DNA of 64,000 nucleotides from Alloalcanivorax dieselolei B5. GTDB taxonomy: Bacteria > Pseudomonadota > Gammaproteobacteria > Pseudomonadales > Alcanivoracaceae. The translations under genes were made by a program, and so were the position numbers. Each line of letters opens with the position of its first letter. The stretch's first letter is position 1. Shown here piece by piece: positions 37,585-47,076 of this stretch. The notes under the pieces were generated by a model, which saw only the letters and a list, made by a program, of their open reading frames with translations, ran no database searches and was not told where the DNA came from. The DNA lies in the NCBI RefSeq assembly GCF_000300005.1, contig NC_018691.1:3286001-3350000 (forward strand). The letters run 5' to 3'.

Positions 37585-38043
37585 TCAGTTTTCCACCCAA
37601 TGGATGACATGGTCTTCCCAATCCCGCTCTGGAACCCGGTTTTCCGGAACCACGCGGCCGGCAACGCTGATCCCGGCGTCACGTACCGAGCCCGGATCCC
37701 CGGATAGCAACGGATGCCACTCAGGCAGCGGTTTGTCTTCGGCTCGCAGTCGATAAGCACAACTGACCGGCAGCCAGTCGGACCGGGCCATCTCTTCGGT
37801 TACCTGAAGACACCCCGGCACTTTGCGCCGCCGCTGCGCGTAGACCTGGCAACGGCAACGGCGGGTATCGAGATAGCGGCAACTGAGGTCCGTGAACACC
37901 ACCTCGCCGCTGTCCTCGTCCTCCAGCTTGACCAGACAGCAGCGCCCGCAACCGTCGCACAGTGCCTCCCATTCCCGCGCATTGAGTTGTCCCAGAGGCA
38001 GCGTCCAGAACCGTTCGCGCAGAGGCGGATCCGTCAGCGTCAC
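37585..38043 (-). CDS. ycgN: YcgN-family cysteine-cluster protein
   Basis: A 152-residue member of the UPF0260 family, with the Cys-rich pattern [23 protein letters not shown] and GCL, likely metal- or Fe-S-binding. The biochemical role is unknown. It starts with GTG overlapping the ycgL stop (GTGA) and forms a rnd-ycgL-ycgN operon as in Pseudomonas. Confidence 0.9.
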   Translation of the reverse strand: MTLTDPPLRERFWTLPLGQLNAREWEALCDGCGRCCLVKLEDEDSGEVVFTDLSCRYLDTRRCRCQVYAQRRRKVPGCLQVTEEMARSDWLPVSCAYRLRAEDKPLPEWHPLLSGDPGSVRDAGISVAGRVVPENRVPERDWEDHVIHWVEN

Positions 38044-38348
38044 GACGGCTTCCCGCGCGGGTTGTCGGGGTGGCCGGCGGCCAGAAACAGATCCTCGTCC
38101 GGCGGCGGCGGCATCTGCAGATAAAACCCTTTATCACGCACCTCATCCATGACCTTGCTCACATCCGCCCGTGCCAGCGGCCGCTTGGGATCCAGGATCA
38201 TATCGCTGACGTGCAGCAGCTTGCCGCATTGCTCAAGCAACACCTTTGGCACCGCTTCCAGCCCCCTGGCGCGAGCCACGAACAGATACATCTCAGACCG
38301 ACGGCTGCTCCGGTAGATAGAACAGAACAACTTGCCTTGCAATGTCAT
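38040..38348 (-). CDS. ycgL: YcgL domain protein
   Basis: A 102-residue protein with the YcgL hallmark [14 protein letters not shown] near the N-terminus and [12 protein letters not shown] near the end. Function is unknown, and conservation beside rnd is the main context. It overlaps rnd and ycgN by four bases each. Confidence 0.9.
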   Translation of the reverse strand: MTLQGKLFCSIYRSSRRSEMYLFVARARGLEAVPKVLLEQCGKLLHVSDMILDPKRPLARADVSKVMDEVRDKGFYLQMPPPPDEDLFLAAGHPDNPRGKPS

Positions 38349-39409
38349 AGCATCTCCAACAACGGCTCGGCTACCGGCTCCCGGCGCCAGCCGCGCAACG
38401 GCTCGGGCAAGGACTCCGGATCACGCACCAGCGCCTCCAGCCAGCGGCGCCGCACCAGCACCTCCGGCTGCAATCCCAGATCATTGGCCAGAGCGGTCAC
38501 CCGGTCGCGCAATTGTTTGACCTGATCCCGCTGCGGCCGGGCCAGCGGTTCCGGCAGCGGCTCCGGCGGCGTTTCCCGGCGGCCTTGCTCAAGACAGGCG
38601 ATGATCCGCTCCCCGTCACGCTGAATCAGCTTGGGGTGCAATCCCAACGATTGCAGCGCGCTCCGGTCCAGGCGACGGCGCTGGCTCAACTCCAGCATCA
38701 CCGGGTCCTTGAGCACGAAACTGCGCGGCAGATCACGCTGCCGGGCCATCTCTTCGCGCCAGCGCGCCAGCGCCGCCAAGGCGGCCAGTTCCTCGCCCTG
38801 CAGGGCCCCGGCGCCTTTGACCGCATGCCACGGCTCACCGCCCTGCCCGCGCCGCCGTACGTCCGCCACCAGGCGATCGCACTCTTCCCGCCACCAGGCT
38901 TCCCGGCCCAGGGCGCGGAGACGTTCGCGCAAACGGCCGGTCACTTCGGGCAGGTACTTCACGTCTTCCTCGGCGTAGCTCAGTTGTTCGGCGCTGAGCG
39001 GCCGCCTGAGCCAATCGGTACGGGTGGCGCCCTTGGGCAGCGCGACCCCCAGTTGCTGTTCCACCAGCCGCTGGTAACTCATTTGCATATCCTCGCCGAC
39101 CAGGGCGGCGGCGATCTGGGTATCCTCGATGTGCTTCGGGCATTCGCCGGTGAAGTACTGCAAGGCTTCCAGATCCTCGGAACAGGAGTGCATCACCAGA
39201 CACCGGTCCGCCAGCACCGCGCCCAGCACCGGCGCGCTCACCCCGGTGGTATCGATGAGACGGATGGCATCGCCATCGTGCGCCTGCACCAGAGCCAGCC
39301 GTGGCCAGTAAGTCCGATCCCGCATGAACTCGGTATCCAGGTACAGCGGGCCCGCCGGCGGCGCCCAGTCCTGGATCTGCTCGTCTTTGTCACACCATAT
39401 ATAGCTCAT
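38345..39409 (-). CDS. rnd: ribonuclease D
   Basis: A 3'-5' exoribonuclease for tRNA and stable RNA maturation, 354 residues. The DEDD exonuclease core has [19 protein letters not shown] at the N-terminus and the [12 protein letters not shown] motif. Two HRDC domains follow (from about residue 200). Confidence 0.95.
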   Translation of the reverse strand: MSYIWCDKDEQIQDWAPPAGPLYLDTEFMRDRTYWPRLALVQAHDGDAIRLIDTTGVSAPVLGAVLADRCLVMHSCSEDLEALQYFTGECPKHIEDTQIAAALVGEDMQMSYQRLVEQQLGVALPKGATRTDWLRRPLSAEQLSYAEEDVKYLPEVTGRLRERLRALGREAWWREECDRLVADVRRRGQGGEPWHAVKGAGALQGEELAALAALARWREEMARQRDLPRSFVLKDPVMLELSQRRRLDRSALQSLGLHPKLIQRDGERIIACLEQGRRETPPEPLPEPLARPQRDQVKQLRDRVTALANDLGLQPEVLVRRRWLEALVRDPESLPEPLRGWRREPVAEPLLEML

Positions 39410-39547
39410 GCCGCTCCCGGCTCGTTCGAATGGGGCGCATTATACGGGCAAGGCCCCGCCGGCTCCATGCGAAGGCGCCCGGAGGTGTGCCCGCAATCCG
39501 CTTTCTGCTAACCTTGGCGCGCCTTGAAAACCGCACAGGAATCAACC

Positions 39548-40294
39548 ATGAGCACGAAACTGGTACTGGTCCGCCACGGACAGAGCGTCTGGAACAAGGA
39601 AAACCGTTTCACCGGCTGGAAGGACGTGGATCTCACCGAGCAAGGCCGGGCGGAAGCGAAAACCGCCGGCGACCTGCTGCAGGAAGCGGGCTTCGAGTTC
39701 GATATCGCCTACACTTCCGTGCTCAAGCGCGCCATCCGCACCCTGTGGACGATCCTCGACACCATGGATCAGATGTGGATCCCGGTGGTGCGTGACTACC
39801 GCCTCAACGAGCGTCACTACGGCGCCCTGCAAGGCCTGAACAAGGCGGAAACCGCCGCCAAATACGGTGACGAGCAGGTACTGGTGTGGCGCCGCAGCTA
39901 CGACACCCCGCCGCCGCCGCTGGAGCGTGACGACGAGCGTTACGCGGGCCGTTTCCGCGTTTATCGTGGTCTCAGCGACGCCGAGATTCCGCTGTCCGAG
40001 AGCCTCAAGGACACCGTGGCCCGTTTCGTCCCCTACTTCCAGAGCGTGATCGAACCGGATATCCGCGCCGGCAAGCAGGTGCTGATCTGCGCCCACGGCA
40101 ACAGCCTGCGCGCCCTGGTCAAACACCTGGGCAATATTTCCGATGAGGAAATCGTCAAACTCAATATCCCCACCGGTATTCCCATGGTGTATGAGCTCGA
40201 CGACGACCTGAAGCCGATCAAAAACTACTACCTGGGCGACGCCGAAGCCGCCGCCGCGGCCGCCGAAGCGGTGGCCAATCAGGGCAAAGCCTGA
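39548..40294 (+). CDS. gpmA: 2,3-bisphosphoglycerate-dependent phosphoglycerate mutase
   Basis: A glycolytic enzyme of 248 residues. The phospho-His motif [18 protein letters not shown] and second-His motif [10 protein letters not shown] are intact. The ATG at 39548 has AGGA upstream. It has a slightly unusual Ala-rich C-terminus ([14 protein letters not shown]). Confidence 0.97.
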   Translation: MSTKLVLVRHGQSVWNKENRFTGWKDVDLTEQGRAEAKTAGDLLQEAGFEFDIAYTSVLKRAIRTLWTILDTMDQMWIPVVRDYRLNERHYGALQGLNKAETAAKYGDEQVLVWRRSYDTPPPPLERDDERYAGRFRVYRGLSDAEIPLSESLKDTVARFVPYFQSVIEPDIRAGKQVLICAHGNSLRALVKHLGNISDEEIVKLNIPTGIPMVYELDDDLKPIKNYYLGDAEAAAAAAEAVANQGKA

Positions 40295-40301
40295 CGGCCT
40301 C

Positions 40302-40327
40302 CCCCCGGTGGCGCCCGCCACCGGGGG
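40302..40327. terminator. bidirectional hairpin between gpmA and the lipase foldase
   Basis: A perfect 12-bp stem (CCCCCGGTGGCG with its complement, two-base loop) fills the 35-base gap between the two converging genes. Confidence 0.65.
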
Positions 40328-40329
40328 AT

Positions 40330-41331
40330 TCAGGAATCCGGCTCCGGGTTCCGGTCCAGGACTTCCACCCGGCGCCGCTCTCCCGCCTCGAACAAACGCT
40401 CCCGCAACCGTTCTATTTCCGCCTGCCGATCGCTCGGCGCCAGACCGCTTTCCAGAATGGCGCGACGCTGCTCGCGGTAATCCTGGTAACGGGACTGCCA
40501 GAGCGCCCGGCGCTGGTCCAGTTCCGCCAGCCGGTCCGCCGCCTCCCGGCCCAGCCGTTGCTCACGCAATTGGTCGATCCGCCGCTGCGGTGCGCCCTGT
40601 TCCCGCAACGCCCGCACTTCCTCATGCACCTCCATCGGCTCCCGCGAGGCGCGCACCTGCTCACGCAAATCCGGCGGCAGGGTAGCTTCCAACGCATCCA
40701 GACGCTCACTCCTGGTGGCTTCGTCCAGTTCGTTGTCCTCAAGGATGCGGCGCCGCTGCAGGGCGAAATCCGCGTAACGGTCCTCGAAGCCAAAAAACGC
40801 CTCGGCGGTGGTGGCGTCGAAAAACCGGCCTCTCAATGCCTGTCGCTGTTCAAGACTGTGGCGTAACGCGGCCGGATCCCGCCCCGGCGGTGTCAGCTCC
40901 GCCAGCGCCTCGCGATAGCCCAGATACTGTTGCAGCAGTGCCCAGGCCCGGGCCGCCGCCGACGGCGACAGCCGGGCCTCGAAATCCGCCGCCAGGCGCG
41001 CCTTGAGTGTCTCCAGATCCTCTTCGCCCAAGGCCGACAACACATAATCGAAGCGACGACGCAGCGCTTCGTTGACGATCAGGTCGCCGTTCTCGTCCTC
41101 GGCCAGAGCCCCGTCCGGCCGGGTGCCGCGCCAGGACGGCGGCGGCGAATCGGCCAGTTCCCGGCCGCGCCCGGCGTAATCGTGCAATGCCGATGCCGCC
41201 GATGCTTGTGGCGGGGTCTGGCGCGACCCCGCCACGGGCGTGGGGCCATCGCCTCCTGGCCACCCCCAGATGCCCAGGCCCGCCAGCGCCAGCAGCACGA
41301 TGAGGATTGTGTATATACGTCCTTTGGTCAC
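40330..41331 (-). CDS. lifO: lipase-specific foldase (lipase chaperone)
   Basis: A 333-residue inner-membrane-anchored periplasmic chaperone needed to fold secreted class I lipases. There is a single N-terminal transmembrane segment, a Pro/Ala-rich linker, then a long helical domain. The signature R-x-x-F-D-Y-x-L-S-A is present as RRRFDYVLSALGE. The GTG at 41331 with GAGGG upstream is preferred over a GTG 12 codons earlier. It is divergent from the lipase, not downstream of it as in Pseudomonas. Confidence 0.88.
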   Translation of the reverse strand: MTKGRIYTILIVLLALAGLGIWGWPGGDGPTPVAGSRQTPPQASAASALHDYAGRGRELADSPPPSWRGTRPDGALAEDENGDLIVNEALRRRFDYVLSALGEEDLETLKARLAADFEARLSPSAAARAWALLQQYLGYREALAELTPPGRDPAALRHSLEQRQALRGRFFDATTAEAFFGFEDRYADFALQRRRILEDNELDEATRSERLDALEATLPPDLREQVRASREPMEVHEEVRALREQGAPQRRIDQLREQRLGREAADRLAELDQRRALWQSRYQDYREQRRAILESGLAPSDRQAEIERLRERLFEAGERRRVEVLDRNPEPDS

Positions 41332-41621
41332 GTTCAGCCCTCGACGGCAACCGTTCCCGACCCGCACACCGTCACTCTGACGGCAAGTGCCGCTCGTCGG
41401 ATTACGACATTTTTATTAGTGAACACCTGTTTCGCTCTGGTTAGGATCATAGCAGGCTGTTGGCAAACAGTCCGGAACCCGCCGGGTTCCTTTCATGACC
41501 GTAAAGGGTGGCCGATGGAATCGGTCATTGGCAAGAAAGAGCGCAGCGCGGTTGATGTTCTGGTTCATCCGCGACGGGCTCGACAAACGATACCGAAAAC
41601 AACAGACAAACAGGGAAGCTT

Positions 41622-42599
41622 ATGAAAACGTCAATCAAGACTCTTTTGAGAGCAAATCCGCTGAAGGCTGACGTCACTACAGTGGCGCTGAAGGCTCTGC
41701 TCGGCATCCTGCTGTTCTCGTGGCTGACCGCCGCCCATGCCGACGACTACACCGAAACCCGTTATCCCATCGTGCTGGTGCACGGCCTGTTCGGCTTCGA
41801 TACCGCCGCTGGCGTGGACTATTGGTATCGCATCCCCGAGGAACTGCGACGAAGCGGCGCCGAAGTCTACGTGACCCAGGTCGCCGCCGCCCAGGACACC
41901 GAGGTGCGCGGCGAGCAGCTGGCACGACAGGTGGAGGATATTCTTGCCATCAGCGGCGCCGACAAGGTCAACCTGATCGGTCACAGTCACGGCAGCCCCA
42001 CCATCCGCTACGTGGCCTCGGTCTACCCGGACATGGTCGCCTCCGCCACCGGTGTTGGCGGCGTCAACTGGGGCGCCCGGCTGGCGGACGTGCTGCAGGG
42101 CGTGGTGGACGACGTGCCTTTCAGCGGTGATCTGATCGGCTTTCTCGGTAATGCCCTGGCCGGGCTGATCGATCTGTTCTCCGGTGGCGGCAATGAACAG
42201 GACATCCTGGCGGCCTTGAAGGCGCTCACCACCGAAGAGACCATCGCCTTCAACCAGCAATACCCGGAAGGCATGCCCAGTGAGTATTGCGGCGAGGGTC
42301 CCAGGGAAGGCAGCAATGGTGTCTCTTATTTCTCCTGGAGTGGCGCCAAGCCGCTGACCAATTTCCTCGACCCTTCCGACGTCCTGCTCGGCGCCACCGC
42401 CATCGTTTTCCTCGGCGAGAAAAACGATGGGCTGGTGAGCAGTTGCTCCAGCCACCTGGGCATGGTGATCCGCGACGACTATCGCATGAACCATCTGGAT
42501 GAGGTGAATCAGGTGCTCGGGCTGCATGACCTGTTCAGTACCGATCCGGTCACCCTTTATCGCCAGCACGCCAACCGGCTCGGGAACTATCAGTTCTGA
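41622..42599 (+). CDS. lipA: secreted triacylglycerol lipase
   Basis: A 325-residue class I (subfamily I.1/I.2) lipase. A long signal peptide ends near AHA (residue 40). The catalytic triad reads Ser122 in GHSHG, Asp269 in KNDGLV and His291 in NHLDEVN; the oxyanion loop is VLVHGLFGF. Cys223 and Cys275 would form the usual disulfide. The family needs the Lif foldase, encoded divergently, and is normally secreted by the type II system. Confidence 0.92.
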   Translation: MKTSIKTLLRANPLKADVTTVALKALLGILLFSWLTAAHADDYTETRYPIVLVHGLFGFDTAAGVDYWYRIPEELRRSGAEVYVTQVAAAQDTEVRGEQLARQVEDILAISGADKVNLIGHSHGSPTIRYVASVYPDMVASATGVGGVNWGARLADVLQGVVDDVPFSGDLIGFLGNALAGLIDLFSGGGNEQDILAALKALTTEETIAFNQQYPEGMPSEYCGEGPREGSNGVSYFSWSGAKPLTNFLDPSDVLLGATAIVFLGEKNDGLVSSCSSHLGMVIRDDYRMNHLDEVNQVLGLHDLFSTDPVTLYRQHANRLGNYQF

Positions 42600-42646
42600 G
42601 TCGGCAGTTCTGAGTCGGCGGTTCTAAGTCGGCAGTTCCGAGTCGG
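42591..42646. repeat. four tandem 14-bp repeats over the lipase stop codon
   Basis: Unit CAGTTCTGAGTCGG, with copies at 42591, 42605, 42619 and 42633 (the last two with one or two changes). The TGA stop lies in the first copy, so expansion did not lengthen the protein. Confidence 0.9.
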
Positions 42647-42648
42647 AA

Positions 42649-42683
42649 CGGCCACGCCGGAGGCAATCGCGCCGGCGTGGCCG
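42649..42683 (+). terminator. terminator of the lipase gene
   Basis: A perfect 12-bp stem (CGGCCACGCCGG with its complement, 11-base loop), followed by TCTTCCC. The T run is short. Confidence 0.7.
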
Positions 42684-42858
42684 TCTTCCCAAGGACGCCC
42701 TCAATAACACGGTCTACGCACCTGCCGAAACGTCCGTCATTTTGAAGACCGGGGCGCCGTCATCGGCTGTCGCTCCGGTATTGAGCGGTGATGCCCGCCA
42801 CCGCCATGATCTATCTCTTAGGGATGATCCAACTTTACTCAAAAGCAGGACAATAACC

Positions 42859-43854
42859 ATGATAACAAGTCTTCGCGTAGCATTGGCGCTGTGCGCCATG
42901 CTGACCGTCCCCCTGGCCCAGGCCGCCGATCTGATTGAGAGGCGTATCTGCGTGTTCGATCTGGCCGGTAACGTCGGTCCGGTGATGACCGCCATGAAGG
43001 ACTGGCAGACCGCCGCGCTGCAATGGGGGTTGAAAGCCAAACTGGTGGCTTATACCAATGAAGCCATCGCCGCCGAGGATCTCAAGGCCGGGGTCTGCGA
43101 CGCGTCCCTGATCACCGGCCTGCGTGGCCGCCAGTTCAATCAATACAGCGGCACCATCGATTCCATTGGCAGCCTGCCGACCATGGATCATATGAAAGTG
43201 CTGCTGCAGGTTCTGTCCGATCCGCGCAGCGCCAAACCCATGACCAGCGGCGATTATGAAGTGCTCGGCGTGGCACCGGCGGGCGCCGCCTACATCTTCG
43301 TCAACGATCGGGAAATCAATTCGCTGGCCAAGGCCGCGGGCAAGAAAGTCGCGGTGCTGGAGTTCGATGAAACCCAGGCCATCATGGTGGCTCAGGTGGG
43401 CGCCACACCGGTGTCCTCCGATATCACCAATTTCTCCACCAAATTCAATAACGGCGTGGTCGACGTGATCGCCGCCCCGCTGATCGCCTATGAAATACTG
43501 GAACTGTACAAGGGCCTGAGCCCGGACGGCGGCATCATCGATTATCCGTTGATGCAGCTTTCGATTCAGTTGATCGGCACCAAGGCCCGTTTCCCGGAAG
43601 AGATCGCGCAAAAATCCCGCGAGTACTTCTACAACACTCTGGATCGGGTGATCGAGCAACTGGATCGTGAGGCCGAGGCGGTCAACAAGAAGTGGTGGGT
43701 ACAGATTCCCGACGCCGACAAGCAGGAATACGAAGTCATGATGCAGGAAGCCCGCGTTCAGCTACAGCAGCAGGGTTTCTACAATGCCGACATGCTCAAC
43801 CTGCAAAAACGGATTCGCTGCAAGCTGGAGCCGTCACGGGCGGAGTGCACCTGA
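42859..43854 (+). CDS. TRAP-like periplasmic binding protein, paralogue 4 (orphan)
   Basis: A secreted 331-residue protein (cleavage after AQA, residue 22) with the same four Cys (31, 80, 321, 330) and blocks as the three paralogues at 23.9-30.0 kb: CVFDLAGNVGPVM, GTIDSIGSLP, IFVNDREINSLAKAAGKKV, KFNNGVVDVIAAPL and KKWWVQIPDADKQEYEVMM. No permease is adjacent; it follows the lipase gene, separated from it by the lipase terminator. It may share the permeases encoded 8-12 kb away. The ATG at 42859 has AGGA eight bases upstream; an in-frame start at 42742 would spoil the signal peptide. Confidence 0.7.
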   Translation: MITSLRVALALCAMLTVPLAQAADLIERRICVFDLAGNVGPVMTAMKDWQTAALQWGLKAKLVAYTNEAIAAEDLKAGVCDASLITGLRGRQFNQYSGTIDSIGSLPTMDHMKVLLQVLSDPRSAKPMTSGDYEVLGVAPAGAAYIFVNDREINSLAKAAGKKVAVLEFDETQAIMVAQVGATPVSSDITNFSTKFNNGVVDVIAAPLIAYEILELYKGLSPDGGIIDYPLMQLSIQLIGTKARFPEEIAQKSREYFYNTLDRVIEQLDREAEAVNKKWWVQIPDADKQEYEVMMQEARVQLQQQGFYNADMLNLQKRIRCKLEPSRAECT

Positions 43855-43880
43855 GCGCCGGAGGCTGGCCGGCGTTACCC

Positions 43881-45023
43881 CTACAGCCCCAGTCGCTTGG
43901 CGATAATCTCGTTCATGATCTCGTAGGTACCGCCGCCGATGGAGAGGATGCGGTTGTCGCGAAACAGCCGTTCCACCACGGTGCCGCGCATGAAACCGCT
44001 GCCACCGAAGATCTGCACCGCATCCCAGGTTACCCGGTCCGCGCACTGGGTGGCCTGGTTCTTGGCCATGGACACATCCAGCACGCAATCCTCGCCGGCG
44101 GCGATGCGCGCCGCCACCCGGTAGGTGAATTCGGTGCTCGCTTTCACCGCCGTGGCCATTTCCGCCAGCTTGTGGCGGGTCACCTGGAAACCGGCCAGCG
44201 GTCGCCCGAACGCCTGACGTTCACGGGCATAGGCCAGCGCTTCCTCGAACGCCACCTGGGCGGTCATATTGGCGGTGACGGCCAGAATCAGGCGCTCCAT
44301 CTGAAAGTTGCTCATGATGCAGTAAAAACCGCCGTTCTCCGGGCCAATCAGATTCTCCACCGGCACCCGGCAATCCTCGAAGAACAGCTCGGCGGTGTCC
44401 GACGCCCACCAGCCCATTTTCTTCAACTGTCTGCCCACCGTGAAACCCGGCGTGCCTTTCTCTACCAGCAACAGACTGATACCACCGAATCCCGCGTCTC
44501 CGGTACGCACCGCCACCGTGTAATAGTCCGCGCGCACGCCGCTGGTAATGAAGGTTTTCGAGCCGTTCACCCGATAATGATCACCGTCCTTGACCGCCCG
44601 GGTGCGCAGATTCGCCACATCGGAACCGCCGCCGGGCTCGGTGATCGCCAGCGCGGAGATTTTCTCCCCCGCCAGCACCGCCGGCACCACCCGTTCCTGC
44701 AGCGCTTCACTGCCCCACTTCCACACCGGCGGCAAACCGATGTCCAGGGAGCCCAGGCTGGCGCCGACGCCTCCGGAGGTGCAGCGCACCATCTCCTCGC
44801 AGGCGGCCACCTTCATGAACACGTCCTCGCCAGTGCCACCCCAACGCTCCGGCGCGCCAATCCCCAATAGCCCCGCCTGAGCGGCCTTGACGTACAGCTC
44901 ACGGGGGAAAGTCCCCGCCTCCTCCCACTCATCCACGTGCGGGCGGATCTCCCGCTCGACGAAGGCCTTGACGGTTTCCCGAACCATCCGGTGAGTGTCA
45001 TTGAAATAATCGAGTGCGGACAC
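43881..45023 (-). CDS. acyl-CoA dehydrogenase, LCAD/isovaleryl type
   Basis: An FAD-dependent beta-oxidation enzyme of 380 residues. FAD and substrate motifs include ITEPGGGSDVANLRT and GSKTFITSG. The usual C-terminal catalytic position reads GGGT instead of YEGT, while Glu243 in FQMERLILA sits where long-chain and isovaleryl-CoA dehydrogenases carry their catalytic Glu. The GTG at 45023 follows a perfect AGGAGG; an open frame reading further upstream runs into repeat DNA. Confidence 0.92.
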   Translation of the reverse strand: MSALDYFNDTHRMVRETVKAFVEREIRPHVDEWEEAGTFPRELYVKAAQAGLLGIGAPERWGGTGEDVFMKVAACEEMVRCTSGGVGASLGSLDIGLPPVWKWGSEALQERVVPAVLAGEKISALAITEPGGGSDVANLRTRAVKDGDHYRVNGSKTFITSGVRADYYTVAVRTGDAGFGGISLLLVEKGTPGFTVGRQLKKMGWWASDTAELFFEDCRVPVENLIGPENGGFYCIMSNFQMERLILAVTANMTAQVAFEEALAYARERQAFGRPLAGFQVTRHKLAEMATAVKASTEFTYRVAARIAAGEDCVLDVSMAKNQATQCADRVTWDAVQIFGGSGFMRGTVVERLFRDNRILSIGGGTYEIMNEIIAKRLGL

Positions 45024-45222
45024 GGAACCTCCTGTGATTTCGCCCTGGCGCCAGCCATACCTAGCGCTTGCTTGGTTCACAAGGTAGCAAAACCCGCCTG
45101 ACCGGACAAAGACCGGAACGCGCAATCTGGAGGTCGAATTCGTCAACGGCGGCTCGCTAACGCGCCATTCGCGGCTAAAGCGGAGCGCCGCCCGGCCGCT
45201 TCCCACGGACCGGACGACAAGG

Positions 45223-45298
45223 CCGCTGTAGGAGCTTGCCTGCAAACGAATTCGGCTTCCGGTGAACAGATTCGCTTGCAGGCAAGCTCCTACAGCGG
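45223..45298. repeat. REPIN-like doublet 2
   Basis: Inverted arms 45223-45250 and 45271-45298 match at 27 of 28 bases (core CTGTAGGAGCTTGCCTGCAA). Sequence on its left (CATTCGCGGCTAAAGC) also matches the flank of doublet 1. Confidence 0.85.
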
Positions 45299-45371
45299 CT
45301 TCGTTGCAGAGCTCGTGGAGAGTCGGCGGGCAGCGTTCCAGGACCGTGTTTGGCGCCGTTTACTGCTCCAG

Positions 45372-46526
45372 TCACCAAAGCGCCTCATAGAGCCGCACGA
45401 TCTCCTCGGCTTCCGGCACCCGAGGATTATTTCCTGGCGAACCGGAGGCCAGGGCCTGCTCCGCCATGGTGTGACGCACCTCGAAGAAGCGGTCGCGGTC
45501 GATGCCGAAGCCCGCCGGTGTCGGCACCTGTAATTCGTCATTGATCGCCACCAGAGTATCCAGCAGTTTGGCGTTGGCGCGGGCATCGTCATCATCCAGC
45601 CCGGCGAATCCCAATGCGCGGGCGCAATCCGCGTAACGGGCCGAGGCCGCCGGCAACGAATATTCCGTCACCGCCGGCAGCAACATGGCGTTGGACAAGC
45701 CGTGGGGCACATGGAAGAAAGCGCCAATGGGACGGCTCATGCCGTGCACCAGCGCCACCGAGCTGTTGCAGAAAGCCACCCCGGCCAGAGTGGCGCCGAG
45801 CATCATCGCTTCCCGCGCCGCCCGGTCCTCGCCATCGTGATAGGCACGGCGCAGATGAGGGCCAATCAACCGCAACGCCGCCAGGGCCTGGCTGTCACTG
45901 TAACCGTTGGCCTTGCGGCTGACGTAGGCTTCGATGGCGTGGGTCATGGCGTCAATGCCGGTGTCCGCAGTGGTACGCGGGGGCACCGACACGGTCAGTT
46001 CGTAGTCCACCAATGCCGCCACCGGCATGAAGGCGGCGCCGACGCAGAGCAGTTTTTCATCGGTGCGTTCATCGGTGATGATGGTGAAACGGGTGGCTTC
46101 CGAACCGGTGCCGGCGGTGGTGGGAATGGCGATCACCGGCAAGCCGGCTTCATCCACCTGACGCGGAAAGCGGTAATCATTGATTATGCCGCCATGCCTG
46201 CCCAGTACGGCGATGGCTTTGGCGCTGTCGATGGGGCTGCCGCCACCCAGGGCCACCACGGCGTCATAATCACCGTCGCGCACCATCGCCAACCCGCCTT
46301 CCAGGGAAGCGGCGGTGGGCTCCGGCAAAGTATCGGCGAACACATCACCACCCATGCCCGCCTCCGCCAGCAGCCCCCGCAGGCGCTCCAGATAACCCAG
46401 TTGCGCCATCATCCGATCGGTAACGATCAGCGGATTACGGCAACCGAGCCCTTGCAGTACCGCCGGCAGGCGCGCCATGGCGCCGGCGCCCACTTCCAAC
46501 ACGCGGGGCAGGATAATCGAAGCCAT
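45372..46526 (-). CDS. iron-containing alcohol dehydrogenase
   Basis: A 384-residue NAD(P)-dependent group III alcohol dehydrogenase. GGGSPIDSAKAIA binds the cofactor, and the metal ligands fall in DAMTHAIEAY and HGMSRPIGAFFHVPHG. It may oxidise fatty alcohols or other alcohols feeding the neighbouring acyl-CoA dehydrogenase; substrate is not determined. Confidence 0.92.
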   Translation of the reverse strand: MASIILPRVLEVGAGAMARLPAVLQGLGCRNPLIVTDRMMAQLGYLERLRGLLAEAGMGGDVFADTLPEPTAASLEGGLAMVRDGDYDAVVALGGGSPIDSAKAIAVLGRHGGIINDYRFPRQVDEAGLPVIAIPTTAGTGSEATRFTIITDERTDEKLLCVGAAFMPVAALVDYELTVSVPPRTTADTGIDAMTHAIEAYVSRKANGYSDSQALAALRLIGPHLRRAYHDGEDRAAREAMMLGATLAGVAFCNSSVALVHGMSRPIGAFFHVPHGLSNAMLLPAVTEYSLPAASARYADCARALGFAGLDDDDARANAKLLDTLVAINDELQVPTPAGFGIDRDRFFEVRHTMAEQALASGSPGNNPRVPEAEEIVRLYEALW

Positions 46527-46662
46527 GCTGTTCTCCTTATTCTGTATTTTTCCGAGCCAGGGAGACTGTTACATGGTGCGGGAGGGGGCGCAATAAAAGA
46601 CACGTCGGACGCCAAAAGATAAAACCCCCGGGCTCCCCCCTCACAAGCATAAAAAGGTTCAT

Positions 46663-47076
46663 CGCGGATTAGCGGGAAGAGTTTCCCTTCAATCTGGCGT
46701 TTTTCCTTTCTAGAGGGGGAGTGTTGCCAGTCAGGGCCTTCCAGGACACGCTACAAGTACATCCCTGTAAGCTCGGGTTTGGCCATCCCTGGCCAAACAC
46801 GGTCCTGGAAGGCCCTGACCGGCAACACTCCTCAAGTTCTGAAATGTCCGGCTTCGAATTTGACGACGGTAAAAAAGAAAGAAGAACCCTTCGGTTGGCT
46901 GTGACTGAGGGTCTTGCGGGTCCCCCGGGTGTCCATGACTGTGTGAGGCAGGACGCCGAACGCAAGCCTACAGGGACGTATTTACGGCGGGTCATGGACA
47001 CCCGGGGGACCCGCAAGACCCCGCTACGAAGCACCAAGGCTTCCATCACAAAAATTCAATTGTCCGCTAATCCGCG
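46663..47076. repeat. composite element: two long palindromes within a 14-bp inverted repeat
   Basis: The 540-base gap between the alcohol dehydrogenase and recR contains no gene. Palindrome 1 pairs 46718-46747 with 46802-46831 (29 of 30) and encloses GTTTGGCCA-TCCC-TGGCCAAAC. Palindrome 2 pairs 46910-46939 with 46991-47020 (30 of 30). Their centres share a core like TACATCCCTGTA in opposite orientation. TCGCGGATTAGCGG at 46663 is repeated inverted at 47063-47076, where it forms the recR 3' end. Confidence 0.8.

Noticed and set aside
42591-42646. Tandem repeats considered as a CRISPR array
   Set aside because: Units are only 14 bp and directly adjacent with no spacers.
46663-47076. Long palindromes considered as integron attC sites or a complete insertion sequence
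   Set aside because: No attC core motifs, no transposase frame and no integrase nearby.
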